Shown here in pieces: positions 1 through 8,506 of a DNA stretch of 64,000 nucleotides. The stretch spans positions 9,428-73,427 of the forward strand of contig JACFMS010000008.1 in assembly GCA_019455285.1 (NCBI GenBank). Reading direction: 5' to 3'. This DNA is from Sphingomonadales bacterium (lineage in GTDB: Bacteria; Pseudomonadota; Alphaproteobacteria; Sphingomonadales; Govanellaceae). The position numbers and the translations under genes were made by a program. The notes below the pieces were generated by a model. The model had not been told where the DNA came from. It did no database searches and saw nothing but the letters and a program-made list of their open reading frames with translations. Within the stretch, counting starts at the first letter, position 1. Each line of letters starts with the position of its first letter.

Positions 1-305
1 ATTTGGCCCATATTGGCACGCTAGAATTCACCGCGCCCGATCATGAGCGGTTTCCGGCCCTGTCTCTGGCCCGCCATGCCCTGGCCGAAGGCGGCAGCGC
101 GCCGACCGTGCTCAACGCCGCCAATGAGGTGGCCGTGGCTGGGTTTTTGGCCCGAAAAATCGGTTTCCTTCATATTGCGGAGATTGTACAAACGACCCTT
201 GAAACTTTGCCGGCCCGGCCGCTGACAAGCCTGGACGACGTCATGGCGGCGGATCATGAAGCCCGCCATCAGGCCGACGAGATCATGAGGGAATTGGAGC
301 CTTAA
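1..305 (+). CDS. dxr: 1-deoxy-D-xylulose 5-phosphate reductoisomerase, C-terminal part
   Basis: The gene runs in from before the window; only about the last 100 residues are present, read in the frame beginning at base 3. Dxr makes 2-C-methyl-D-erythritol 4-phosphate in the non-mevalonate isoprenoid pathway. The visible part has the family's C-terminal signature: a PD..FP.L.LA segment, then VLNAANEVAVAGFL and a final helical domain. The stop is 10 bases before rseP, the usual alphaproteobacterial arrangement. The catalytic and NADPH-binding parts lie outside the window, so completeness cannot be judged. Confidence 0.93.
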   Translation, partial: LAHIGTLEFTAPDHERFPALSLARHALAEGGSAPTVLNAANEVAVAGFLARKIGFLHIAEIVQTTLETLPARPLTSLDDVMAADHEARHQADEIMRELEP

Positions 306-315
306 AACCCGCGCC

Positions 316-1431
316 ATGGACCTGTTTTCCGACATCATTCATACCGGTGTGACGTTCGTGGTGGTGCTCACCGCGCTGGTCTTTGTGCATGAATGGGGCC
401 ATTACTGGGTCGCCCGGCGCTGCGGGGTTAGGGTGGACGTGTTTTCCATCGGCTTCGGCCCGGAAATTTTCGGCTGGACCGACCGGGCGGGTACCCGCTG
501 GAAAATCAGCGCCTTGCCGCTTGGCGGCTATGTCAAGTTCTTCGGCGACATGAACGCCGCCAGCGCCGGCAAGCTGACCGCCGGGCTTGATCCCGCCGAA
601 CGGGCCTACGCTTTTCACCTCAAGCCGGTCGGCCAGCGCGCCGCTGTGGTCGCCGCCGGCCCCATCGCCAATTTCCTGTTCGCCATCGTGCTCATGGCCG
701 GTTTTTTCGCCACCGTCGGTCAGCCTTACACCCCGGCCGATGTGGGCGAGGTGCTGCCCGGTTCGGCGGCAGAGCGGGCGGGCTTTGAAGTCGGCGACCG
801 GGTGCTGGCCATCGATGGCCAGAAAATCGACCGCTTTCTCGATATGCAGCAGTTGGTGGGCATGAGCCCCGGCGATACCCTGAGCTTTACCATCGACCGC
901 CAGGGCGAGCGGGTGACGCTGACCGCCGTTCCCGATCGTTATGAAAGCACCGATCCCTTGGGCAATCCGCAGATCATCGGCCGGCTGGGGCTGTCGCGGG
1001 CGCCGGAAGGATTTGTCCGCCGCGGCCCGGCGGAGGCGCTGTGGTACGCCACGGTGGAGACCGGCAATATCGTCCGCCTGACCTTCAAGTTTCTCGGCCA
1101 GATATTCGAGGGCAAGCGCTCGGGCGAGGAGCTGGGCGGACCGTTGCGCATCGCCAAGTTCTCCGCCGAGACGGCCAAGGACGGCATCGCCTCATTGATC
1201 ATGTTCATGGCCATGCTGTCGATCAATCTGGGGTTCGTGAACCTGCTGCCGGTGCCGATGCTCGATGGCGGTCATCTGGCGTTTTACGCCTGGGAGGCGG
1301 CGGCGGGACGGCCGTTGAGCGAGCGGGCGCAGGAATACGGTTTTCGCATCGGTCTGGCGCTGGTGTTGTCGCTGATGGTGTTCGTGACGTGGAACGATCT
1401 TAATTATCTCAACATTTTCAATTTCGGGTAA
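316..1431 (+). CDS. rseP: RseP/EcfE site-2 zinc metalloprotease
   Basis: An inner-membrane intramembrane protease that cuts anti-sigma factors and leftover signal peptides. The 371-residue product has the zinc-binding HExxH motif as HEWGH at residues 25-29 in the first membrane segment, one recognisable PDZ domain around residues 145-200 (AERAGFEVGDRVLAIDG), and the third zinc-ligand region NLLPVPMLDGGHL near residue 315. Length fits the single-PDZ alphaproteobacterial form rather than the 450-residue double-PDZ enterobacterial form. It lies between dxr and bamA, the conserved order for envelope assembly genes. Confidence 0.95.
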   Translation: MDLFSDIIHTGVTFVVVLTALVFVHEWGHYWVARRCGVRVDVFSIGFGPEIFGWTDRAGTRWKISALPLGGYVKFFGDMNAASAGKLTAGLDPAERAYAFHLKPVGQRAAVVAAGPIANFLFAIVLMAGFFATVGQPYTPADVGEVLPGSAAERAGFEVGDRVLAIDGQKIDRFLDMQQLVGMSPGDTLSFTIDRQGERVTLTAVPDRYESTDPLGNPQIIGRLGLSRAPEGFVRRGPAEALWYATVETGNIVRLTFKFLGQIFEGKRSGEELGGPLRIAKFSAETAKDGIASLIMFMAMLSINLGFVNLLPVPMLDGGHLAFYAWEAAAGRPLSERAQEYGFRIGLALVLSLMVFVTWNDLNYLNIFNFG

Positions 1432-1475
1432 GGGAACGGCCGGGCCGGTTAGCGGTCCGATCCAAGAGGGGGGTC

Positions 1476-3791
1476 TTGTTGCGTAGGTCATTGAAGGGAA
1501 CGGTTGCCGGCATGGCACTTGCGCTGACACTCGCGGCAGCAGTGTTGCAGACGCCTGAAGCGTCGGCGCAAACCTATGTCATCAGCAATATCGAAGTCAC
1601 CGGTACGCAACGCATCGAGCCGGATACCGTGCGCTCCTATCTGGTGGTGGCGCCGGGCGACATCTATACCGACGAGAAGGTGGACGAAAGCTTGAAAGCG
1701 CTGTTCGCCACCGGTCTTTTCGCCGATGTGACCATTACCCGCCGCGATACGGTGCTGACCGTCAATGTGGTGGAAAATCCCATCATCAACCGGCTGGCCT
1801 TCGAGGGCAACAAGAAGCTCGATGACGAGAAGCTCGGCAAGGAAGTGCGGATCAAGCCGCGCACCGTCTACACCCGCGCCAAGGTGCGCGCCGACGTGCA
1901 GCGCATCCTGGAGCTTTATCGGCGTTCAGGACGTTTTGCGGCGCAAGTCGAGCCCAAGGTGATCCAGCTGCCGCAAAACCGTATCGACTTGGTGTTCGAG
2001 ATTTCCGAAGGCCCGAAAACCACCGTCTCGAAGATCAATTTCATCGGCAACAAGCGCTTTTCCTCCGGTGACTTGCGCGGCAAGATCGCCACCCGGGAGT
2101 CGCGCTGGTGGCGGTTCTTGACCTCGGACGACACCTATGATCCGGACCGCCTCGCTTACGATCGCGAACAGCTGCGGCAGTTCTACCTGTCCAAAGGCTA
2201 CGCTGATTTTCGCGTCAATTCGGCGGTGGCCGAGTTGTCGAACAACAAAAAGGATTTCTATATCACCTTCACCATCGAGGAAGGTGAGCTGTACCACTTC
2301 GGCGACATCGATGTGGAAAGTGAAATCCGCGATCTTAATCCCGACGACTTGCGGCCTTTGATCAAAACCTTCAAAGGTAAAAAATATAACGCCAAGCTGA
2401 TTGACGACACCATCGAGGCAATGACCGACGCCGCCGGCTTGAAGGGCTATGCCTTCGTCGATATTCGGCCGCGGGTGCGGCGCGATCGCAAGGAGCGCAT
2501 CATCAACATCACCTACCGCGTGATGGAAGCGCCGCGGGTGTACGTGGAGCGCATCGACATTCACGGCAACGTTCGCACGCTGGATAAGGTGGTGCGGCGC
2601 GAATTCCGCCTGGTGGAGGGCGACGCCTTCAACACCGCCAAGCTGCGCCGCTCGCGCCAGCGCGCCAAGGCCTTGGGCTTCTTCAAGGAGGTCGAGGTCG
2701 AACAGGTGCAGGGCTCGACGCCGGATCGCACGGTGATCGACGTCAGCGTGCAGGAGCAATCCACCGGCGAGTTGTCCTTGAACGTCGGCTTCTCCAGTGT
2801 GGAGAATTTCATCGCCGGCTTCGGCATCAGCGAGCGCAACTTGTTGGGCAAGGGCCAGACGCTGCGCGCCAACTTCTCGATTTCCAGCATTCGCACGCAG
2901 GTCGATCTGGGCTTTACCGAACCTTATTTCATGGACCGGCCGATCGCCGCCGGCGTCGACCTTTACGCCCGCGAGGCCGACTATCGGGATTACAGCTCGT
3001 TCCTGCAAACAACATACGGCGGCGGCTTGCGCGCGGCGTTCCCGATTACCGAATATTGGACCATGGGCCTGCGCTACACCTTGCGCCAGGACCGCATCGA
3101 AGGCATCGGCAGCACCACCAACCGCTATCTCTTGGCGGCGGAGGGCACGTTTACCACCTCGTCCGTCGGCTACAGCCTGATTTTCGAGAACGTCGACGAT
3201 CGCCAGAACCCCACCACCGGCCATCGCTTCGTGGCGTCGCAGGATGTCGCCGGGCTTGGCGGCTCGGTGAAGTATCTGCGCAGCCGCGCCAACTACGATT
3301 ATTACTTGCCGGTGACCGAGCGCTGGGTGATCAAATTCGCGGCGGAAGGCGGCTATATCTTCGGTTTTGGCGAGGATGTGCGCTTAAGCGATCGCTTTTA
3401 TCCCACCTTGCGCGGCTTCTCACCCCGCGGCCTTGGTCCGCGCGACCGCGATTCCGACGATAGCCTGGGCGGCAACATATACTACACCGGCACTACCGAA
3501 CTTCTGGTGCCGCTCGGATCGGCCGCCAACGAACTCGGGCTGAAGAGCAGCGTTTTCGTCGATGTCGGCGCGCTGTTCTCGGTGGACGACAAGGACATCA
3601 TCGATCCCAACAACGGCAACGTCATACAAAAAATCGTCGCCGATTCCGCCAAGCCGCGGGTCTCTCTGGGCGTCGGGTTCTCGTGGAATTCGCCGTTCGG
3701 ACCGTTCCGCATCGATTTTGCAAAGGCGTTGGTCAAGAACAAATACGACGACACGGAATTCTTCCAATTCAATATCTCCAACCAGTTCTGA
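1476..3791 (+). CDS. bamA: Outer-membrane protein assembly factor BamA
   Basis: The central Omp85 protein that folds and inserts beta-barrel proteins into the outer membrane. The start is a TTG (1476 or the adjacent 1479) behind a purine-rich AAGAGGGGGG. It gives a basic N-terminus and a hydrophobic signal peptide cleaved near ASA|QTY. The next ATG (1512) would remove the basic end. Five POTRA repeats fill roughly residues 33-424, starting with YVISNIEVTGTQRI. The barrel spans about 428-771 and ends with phenylalanine (NISNQF), the normal C-terminal beta signal. Only 10 bases separate it from skp. Confidence 0.97.
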   Translation: MLRRSLKGTVAGMALALTLAAAVLQTPEASAQTYVISNIEVTGTQRIEPDTVRSYLVVAPGDIYTDEKVDESLKALFATGLFADVTITRRDTVLTVNVVENPIINRLAFEGNKKLDDEKLGKEVRIKPRTVYTRAKVRADVQRILELYRRSGRFAAQVEPKVIQLPQNRIDLVFEISEGPKTTVSKINFIGNKRFSSGDLRGKIATRESRWWRFLTSDDTYDPDRLAYDREQLRQFYLSKGYADFRVNSAVAELSNNKKDFYITFTIEEGELYHFGDIDVESEIRDLNPDDLRPLIKTFKGKKYNAKLIDDTIEAMTDAAGLKGYAFVDIRPRVRRDRKERIINITYRVMEAPRVYVERIDIHGNVRTLDKVVRREFRLVEGDAFNTAKLRRSRQRAKALGFFKEVEVEQVQGSTPDRTVIDVSVQEQSTGELSLNVGFSSVENFIAGFGISERNLLGKGQTLRANFSISSIRTQVDLGFTEPYFMDRPIAAGVDLYAREADYRDYSSFLQTTYGGGLRAAFPITEYWTMGLRYTLRQDRIEGIGSTTNRYLLAAEGTFTTSSVGYSLIFENVDDRQNPTTGHRFVASQDVAGLGGSVKYLRSRANYDYYLPVTERWVIKFAAEGGYIFGFGEDVRLSDRFYPTLRGFSPRGLGPRDRDSDDSLGGNIYYTGTTELLVPLGSAANELGLKSSVFVDVGALFSVDDKDIIDPNNGNVIQKIVADSAKPRVSLGVGFSWNSPFGPFRIDFAKALVKNKYDDTEFFQFNISNQF

Positions 3792-3801
3792 CAGGAATGA
3801 C

Positions 3802-4422
3802 ATGAAACGACTTATTAAAAGCCTTTTGGCTGCTTCCCTGATGGTCACCGCCTATATGGCGAGCTCTGTCGGGTTCTCCACCACCGCGCAAGCGCAAGCG
3901 ATGAAACCGGCGGTGATTATCGTAATCGACTCCCGCCGGCTGTTCAGCGAGTCCTTGGTCAGCAAGGATATTCGCAGCCAGTTGACGCAGGTCTCGCAAA
4001 CCTTCGGTGCCGAGGAAAACGCCACCAAGGAAAAGCTGTTGAAGGAGAAAGAGGATCTCGATAAACAGCGCGCCCTGCTGCCGCAGGCGGCCTATGAACA
4101 AAAATATAACGAATTGAAGAACAGGGCCGATCAGCTGAACCGCAAGGTCGATCTTGATCAAAAGAAGCTGAACGTCACGCAAGTACGCGCCAATCAGGCC
4201 CTGCAGCGGGTGTTAAATCCGATCATTGCTCAGGTTGCCGATAAGAAGGGCGCCACCATCGTGCTGGAAAAGGCGCAAATCATCCACCAGGCGCCGGGCC
4301 TTGATGTGACCACCGAAGTGATCGAGCTCCTCGACAAGCAATTGCCGAGCTTGAAAGTCCAGGTACCCAGCGAAGCCGAGATATTGGAGCTGGAGCGCCA
4401 GGCGCAGCAAGGCGGCCGCTAA
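3802..4422 (+). CDS. skp: Periplasmic OmpH/Skp family chaperone
   Basis: Skp holds unfolded outer-membrane proteins in the periplasm for delivery to BamA. The ATG at 3802 gives 206 residues with a signal peptide ending near AQAQA, then a short beta segment (VIIVIDSRRLFSES). A long charged helical stretch follows, residues about 60-140, rich in K, E, Q and L as expected for the Skp coiled-coil arms. It is the immediate partner of bamA. In most alphaproteobacteria lpxD follows; here the next gene is fabZ. Confidence 0.93.
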   Translation: MKRLIKSLLAASLMVTAYMASSVGFSTTAQAQAMKPAVIIVIDSRRLFSESLVSKDIRSQLTQVSQTFGAEENATKEKLLKEKEDLDKQRALLPQAAYEQKYNELKNRADQLNRKVDLDQKKLNVTQVRANQALQRVLNPIIAQVADKKGATIVLEKAQIIHQAPGLDVTTEVIELLDKQLPSLKVQVPSEAEILELERQAQQGGR

Positions 4423-4438
4423 GTAAGGCAAGATGACA

Positions 4439-4467
4439 GTGCGGCCGGGCAATACGCCCGGCCGCAT
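4439..4467. other. Perfect GC-rich hairpin between skp and fabZ
   Basis: GCGGCCGGGC at 4441-4450 pairs perfectly with GCCCGGCCGC at 4456-4465 around the loop AATAC. A further T-A pair, and possibly a G-T pair, extends the stem outward. There is no clear T tract after it, so it is not a textbook intrinsic terminator. It could slow transcription or set mRNA processing between skp and fabZ. It lies exactly where lpxD would be expected. Confidence 0.6.
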
Positions 4468-4490
4468 CAACTTTCGAGGTGAGAAGGAAG

Positions 4491-4952
4491 ATGAGCGAGA
4501 CGACGACCGGCGTGGCCGAGCTCGATATTCACGCCATCATGAAGCTTATTCCGCATCGCTACCCGATGCTGCTTCTCGATAGGCTGACGGCAATTATTCC
4601 CGGTGAATCCGCCATCGGCATCAAGAACGTCACCATCAACGAGCCGTTCTTTCAAGGCCATTTCCCGCAACGTCCCATCATGCCCGGGGTGCTGATCATC
4701 GAGGCCTTGGCGCAGACCGCGGCGGCGCTGGTCGTCCATACGATGGGCGATGATGCCCATGGCAAGCTCGTATATTTCATGGGCATCGAGAAGGCGCGTT
4801 TCCGGCGGCCGGTCGAGCCGGGGGCGCAATTGCATCTTGAGGTGATTAAAGAGCAAAGTCGCGGTAATGTCTGGCGTTTCGCCGGCAAAGCCAGGGTTGA
4901 CGGCGCGGTGGCGGCCGAGGCAACCTTTGCCGCGATGATCGCGTCAGGTTGA
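4491..4952 (+). CDS. fabZ: 3-hydroxyacyl-[acyl-carrier-protein] dehydratase FabZ
   Basis: FabZ dehydrates 3-hydroxyacyl-ACP in fatty-acid elongation. The ATG at 4491 has GAGAAGG just upstream and gives 153 residues, normal for the family; an upstream GTG at 4479 is less likely. The hot-dog fold motifs are present: PHRYPMLLLDR (His22) and GHFP.RPIMPGVLIIEALAQ. The latter contains the catalytic pair His57 and Glu71, spaced 14 residues apart as in E. coli FabZ. In most relatives this gene is flanked by lpxD and lpxA. Here the flanks are skp and a glyoxalase gene. Confidence 0.96.
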   Translation: MSETTTGVAELDIHAIMKLIPHRYPMLLLDRLTAIIPGESAIGIKNVTINEPFFQGHFPQRPIMPGVLIIEALAQTAAALVVHTMGDDAHGKLVYFMGIEKARFRRPVEPGAQLHLEVIKEQSRGNVWRFAGKARVDGAVAAEATFAAMIASG

Positions 4953-4997
4953 GGGAGACTTGGGTGCAGGCCTGACGCATAACGCGGAGGGGAAGAC

Positions 4998-5405
4998 ATG
5001 TCGCAGAACGCGGCCGCAAATTTTCGCATTCTTCATACCATGATCCGGGTACGTGACCTAGATCGCTCGCTGGATTTCTATTGCAATAAGCTCGGCATGA
5101 AGCTCATTCGCAAGAATGACTATCTGGGCGGTGAGTTCACCTTGGCTTTCGTCGGCTACGGCCATGAAAAGCATGGGGCGACCATCGAGCTGACCCATAA
5201 CTGGGGCCAGAAAGAGCCATACGCCATTGGCGGCGGCTTTGGCCATATCGCCATTGGGGTCAAGGATATCTATAGCCTGTGCAATCGTCTGGAAAAGGAT
5301 GGCGTGCCGCTGCCGCGTCCGCCGGGACCAATGAAGCACGGCTCCACCGTGATCGCCTTCATTGAAGACCCCGACGGCTATAAGATCGAGCTTATTCAGG
5401 TGTGA
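4998..5405 (+). CDS. gloA: Lactoylglutathione lyase (glyoxalase I)
   Basis: Glyoxalase I isomerises the methylglyoxal-glutathione hemithioacetal to S-lactoylglutathione in the cytosol. The 135-residue product is of normal length. It has the four metal ligands His13 (LHTMIRV), Glu64 (ATIELTHN), His83 (FGHIAIGV) and Glu131 (YKIELIQ); their spacing nearly matches E. coli GloA (His5, Glu56, His74, Glu122). A GGGGAAG ribosome site precedes the ATG. It occupies the place of lpxA-lpxI-lpxB in the canonical cluster. Confidence 0.93.
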   Translation: MSQNAAANFRILHTMIRVRDLDRSLDFYCNKLGMKLIRKNDYLGGEFTLAFVGYGHEKHGATIELTHNWGQKEPYAIGGGFGHIAIGVKDIYSLCNRLEKDGVPLPRPPGPMKHGSTVIAFIEDPDGYKIELIQV

Positions 5406-5420
5406 GGCGCAATAGATTTA

Positions 5421-5508
5421 GTCATTGCGAGCCCGATTAGGGCGAAGCAATCCAGAAAAACAAAAAAATATGGATTGCTTCGTCGGCTTGTAGCCGCCTC
5501 GCAATGAC
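5421..5508. repeat. Palindromic repeat family A, copy 1
   Basis: An imperfect 88 bp inverted repeat. The outer arms are GTCATTGCGAG and CTCGCAATGAC; the inner arms are GAAGCAATCCA and TGGATTGCTTCG. It lies between the convergent gloA and gltA genes and can fold into a long hairpin in either transcript, so it may serve as a bidirectional terminator. Related copies are at 21506-21584 and 57401-57492. Confidence 0.85.
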
Positions 5509-5532
5509 AAGGCCTTGTCTCTTCACATACCC

Positions 5533-6852
5533 CTACTTCCGCTTCGCCACCGGCATGTAATCGCGTTGCGTGGCGCCGGTATAAAGCTGGCGTGGCCGGC
5601 CGATCTTCTGGCTGGGGTCTTCAACCATTTCATCCCACTGCGCCACCCAGCCGACGGTGCGGGCAAGGGCGAAGATGGCGGTGAACATCTCCACCGGGAA
5701 GCCCATGGCGCGCAGGATCAGACCGGAATAGAAGTCGACGTTGGGATAAAGCTTCTTTTGCACAAAGTAGTCATCGTTTAGCGCAATTTTTTCCAGCTCC
5801 ATCGCCACCTTGAACAACGGACCGTCCTTGGATCCCAGCTCATCCAGCACTTCATGGGCGGTCTGCTGCATCACCTTGGCGCGCGGGTCATAGTTCTTGT
5901 AGACGCGGTGGCCAAACCCCATCAGACGGAAGTTGTCCTGCGGATCCTTGGCGCGCTTGATGTATTCGGGAATGCGATCAACGCTGCCGATTTCTTCCAG
6001 CATTTTCAGCGCCGCTTCATTGGCGCCGCCATGCGCCGGACCCCACAGCGAGGCGATGCCGGCGGCGATGCAGGCAAACGGATTGGCGCCGGAGGAACCG
6101 GCCAGCCGCACCGTCGAGGTTGAGGCGTTTTGTTCATGGTCGGCATGCAGGATGAGGATACGATCCATGGCTTTGGCCAGGGTCTTGCTGGATTTCCATG
6201 GCTCGCAGACCGGCACGCCGAAGGTCATGTAGAGGAAATTCTCAGCGTAGCCGAGATCGTTGCGCGGATAGACGAACGGCTGGCCGACGGAATATTTATA
6301 GGCCATGGCGGCGATGGTCGGCATCTTGGCGATCATGCGGTAGGACGCCACCAGACGCTGGTGCGGATCGTTGATGTCGGTGCTGTCATGGTAGAAGGCC
6401 GATAAAGCGCCCACCACCCCCACCAGCACCGCCATCGGGTGCGCGTCGCGCCGGAAGCCATGGTAGAACCGTTGCAGTTGTTCATGCACCATGGTGTGAT
6501 AGGTGATGTCGTGCTCGAACTTGGCCTTCTGCTCGGCGTTCGGCAGATCGCCGTAAAGCAGGAGATGGCAGACTTCCAGAAAGTCGCTGTTCTTCGCCAG
6601 TTGGTCGATGGGATAACCGCGGTACAACAGCACCCCTTCGTCGCCGTCGATGTAGGTGATCGACGAGCTGCAGCTTGCCGTGGAGGTAAAGCCGGGGTCG
6701 TAGGTGAAATGCCCGGTCGAGGCATAAAGCGAGCGGATGTCGATCACGTCGGGGCCGACCGCTCCCTTATAGACCGGCAGGTCTACCGTCTTGCCGCCCA
6801 CCGTCAGTTTCGCCGGCTCTTTCGCCTGAGTCATGGTGCCGAGGTTTTTCAT
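5533..6852 (-). CDS. gltA: Citrate synthase (type II)
   Basis: Condenses oxaloacetate and acetyl-CoA to citrate, the entry step of the TCA cycle. The 439-residue product has the family catalytic regions: the histidine in [15 protein letters not shown], the second histidine in [15 protein letters not shown], and the aspartate in NVDFYSG. The length and N-terminal beta region match the hexameric, NADH-sensitive Gram-negative type. The start at 6852 has AAGGAG about nine bases upstream, better than the internal ATG six codons later. It normally follows lpxB; here it converges on gloA. Confidence 0.97.
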   Translation of the reverse strand: MKNLGTMTQAKEPAKLTVGGKTVDLPVYKGAVGPDVIDIRSLYASTGHFTYDPGFTSTASCSSSITYIDGDEGVLLYRGYPIDQLAKNSDFLEVCHLLLYGDLPNAEQKAKFEHDITYHTMVHEQLQRFYHGFRRDAHPMAVLVGVVGALSAFYHDSTDINDPHQRLVASYRMIAKMPTIAAMAYKYSVGQPFVYPRNDLGYAENFLYMTFGVPVCEPWKSSKTLAKAMDRILILHADHEQNASTSTVRLAGSSGANPFACIAAGIASLWGPAHGGANEAALKMLEEIGSVDRIPEYIKRAKDPQDNFRLMGFGHRVYKNYDPRAKVMQQTAHEVLDELGSKDGPLFKVAMELEKIALNDDYFVQKKLYPNVDFYSGLILRAMGFPVEMFTAIFALARTVGWVAQWDEMVEDPSQKIGRPRQLYTGATQRDYMPVAKRK

Positions 6853-6977
6853 CGCAACTCCTTATACGTTTCTAATCCACCCGCAAACCGGGTCATTAAG
6901 CGCCGGCAAGGGGCGGTTGCGGTACCGATTTTTGTCCTGTGTTATAGCCGGTAAATGTTACGAAAGTATACTCTTCC

Positions 6978-8384
6978 TTATGCCGCCGCCTGATCGGCGA
7001 TGCGGGCCACGCTTTCCTCCCGGCCAAGCAGTGCCAAAACCTCAAAAATCCCCGGTGAGGCGTCAGAGCCGGTCAACGCGGCGCGCAGCGGCTGGGCGAT
7101 CTTACCCAGTTTCAAACCGTGTTCTTCAGCCAAGGCTTTGATTCGAGCCTCGATCTCGCCTTCGCTCCAGACCTCGACGGCGTTGAGCGCCGCTATCGCT
7201 TCGCGCAAGGTTTGCCGGGCCTCGCCATCAAGGAGCTTGGCCGCTTTCTCACTCAATGGCAGCGGTCGGGCGCGAAAGTAGAAAAGCGCGCTTTCCGCCA
7301 AATCCACCAGAGTCCGGGCGCGGGGCTTCAAGCCGGCCATGGCGCGCGCCAAGAGGGCCTTCTCGGTGTCCTGGAGCGCCCGGCCAAGCTTCTTTTCCAC
7401 GAACGGCAGGGTATGATCCGCCAGCGCCGCATCGTCGGCGGCGCGCATGTAGTGGCCGTTGAGACTTTCCAGCTTGACGAAATCGAAGCGCGCCGCCGCC
7501 TTGCCGCAGCCGTCGAGGTCAAACCACTCGATGGCTTGCTCGGTGGAAATGATCTCATCGTCGCCGTGCCCCCAGCCCAGGCGCAGGAGATAATTGCGCA
7601 GGGCTTCCGGCAGATAGCCCATGTCGCGGTAGGCATCGACGCCGAGCGCGCCGTGGCGCTTGGACAGCTTGGCGCCGTCCGGCCCGTGAATGAGCGGGAT
7701 GTGGGCATAGACCGGACGCTGCCAGCCGATGGCGTCGATCAACTGCGCCTGCCGGCCGGCGTTGGTCAGATGATCATCGCCGCGAATGACGTGGGTGACG
7801 CCCATGTCCTGATCGTCCACCACCACGGAGAGCATGTAGGTGGGCGTGCCGTCGGCGCGCAGCAGCACCATGTCGTCCAATTGCTCATTGGCGAAGGTGA
7901 CCGGGCCTTGCACCTTGTCGTCAATGGTGATGGTCCCTTCGTTGGGCGACTTGAAGCGGATGACCGGGGCGACGCCCTTGGGCGCATCCGCCGGATCACG
8001 GTCGCGCCAGGTGCCGTCATAGCGAATAGGCCGCCCTTCGGCGCGGGCGCGGGCGCGCATCTCCTCCAGTTCCTCGGGCGAGCAGTAGCAGGGGTAGGCC
8101 TTGCCGGCAGCCAATAGCTGGCGCGCCACCTCGGCATGGCGCTCCCGCCGCGCGTATTGGTAGACCGTCTCGCCATCCCAGTGGAGCCCGAGCCAGCTCA
8201 GACCGTCGAGAATGGCGGCGATGGCTTCATCGGTGGAGCGGGCGCGGTCGGTATCCTCGATGCGCAGGCGGAACAGGCCGCCGTGGTGCTTGGAAAAAAG
8301 CCAGTTGAACAGCGCCGTGCGCGCCCCGCCGATATGCAGAAAACCGGTGGGCGAGGGGGCGAAGCGGGTAACGACGGACGCCAT
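6978..8384 (-). CDS. gltX: Glutamyl-tRNA synthetase
   Basis: A class I aminoacyl-tRNA synthetase charging tRNA-Glu. The chosen ATG (8384) begins [14 protein letters not shown], the conserved N-terminus, and gives 468 residues; GAAGG lies about ten bases upstream. Visible motifs are the HIGH equivalent ([11 protein letters not shown]) and the KMSKS equivalent (KLSKRHG), with the C-terminal anticodon-binding region intact. It is discriminating-type in length, but whether it also charges tRNA-Gln cannot be told from this sequence. The order gltA-gltX-comEC is conserved in relatives. Confidence 0.96.
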   Translation of the reverse strand: MASVVTRFAPSPTGFLHIGGARTALFNWLFSKHHGGLFRLRIEDTDRARSTDEAIAAILDGLSWLGLHWDGETVYQYARRERHAEVARQLLAAGKAYPCYCSPEELEEMRARARAEGRPIRYDGTWRDRDPADAPKGVAPVIRFKSPNEGTITIDDKVQGPVTFANEQLDDMVLLRADGTPTYMLSVVVDDQDMGVTHVIRGDDHLTNAGRQAQLIDAIGWQRPVYAHIPLIHGPDGAKLSKRHGALGVDAYRDMGYLPEALRNYLLRLGWGHGDDEIISTEQAIEWFDLDGCGKAAARFDFVKLESLNGHYMRAADDAALADHTLPFVEKKLGRALQDTEKALLARAMAGLKPRARTLVDLAESALFYFRARPLPLSEKAAKLLDGEARQTLREAIAALNAVEVWSEGEIEARIKALAEEHGLKLGKIAQPLRAALTGSDASPGIFEVLALLGREESVARIADQAAA

Positions 8385-8506
8385 GGCGGAGATACCTTCT
8401 TGATGGTCTGGCGGGTGTTCTAACACAAGCCCCCCTCAAGTCAAACGCATGGGGGTGATTGCCAGGAACGCGGGCCGGCCGCACAATGAAAAGATAAGGG
8501 GCAGGG

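Noticed and set aside
1926-3224. A 432-codon open frame on the minus strand opposite bamA
   Set aside because: It is the antisense shadow of bamA in a GC-rich genome; the translation is Val/Ala/His-rich without any family resemblance, and bamA on the other strand is unmistakable.
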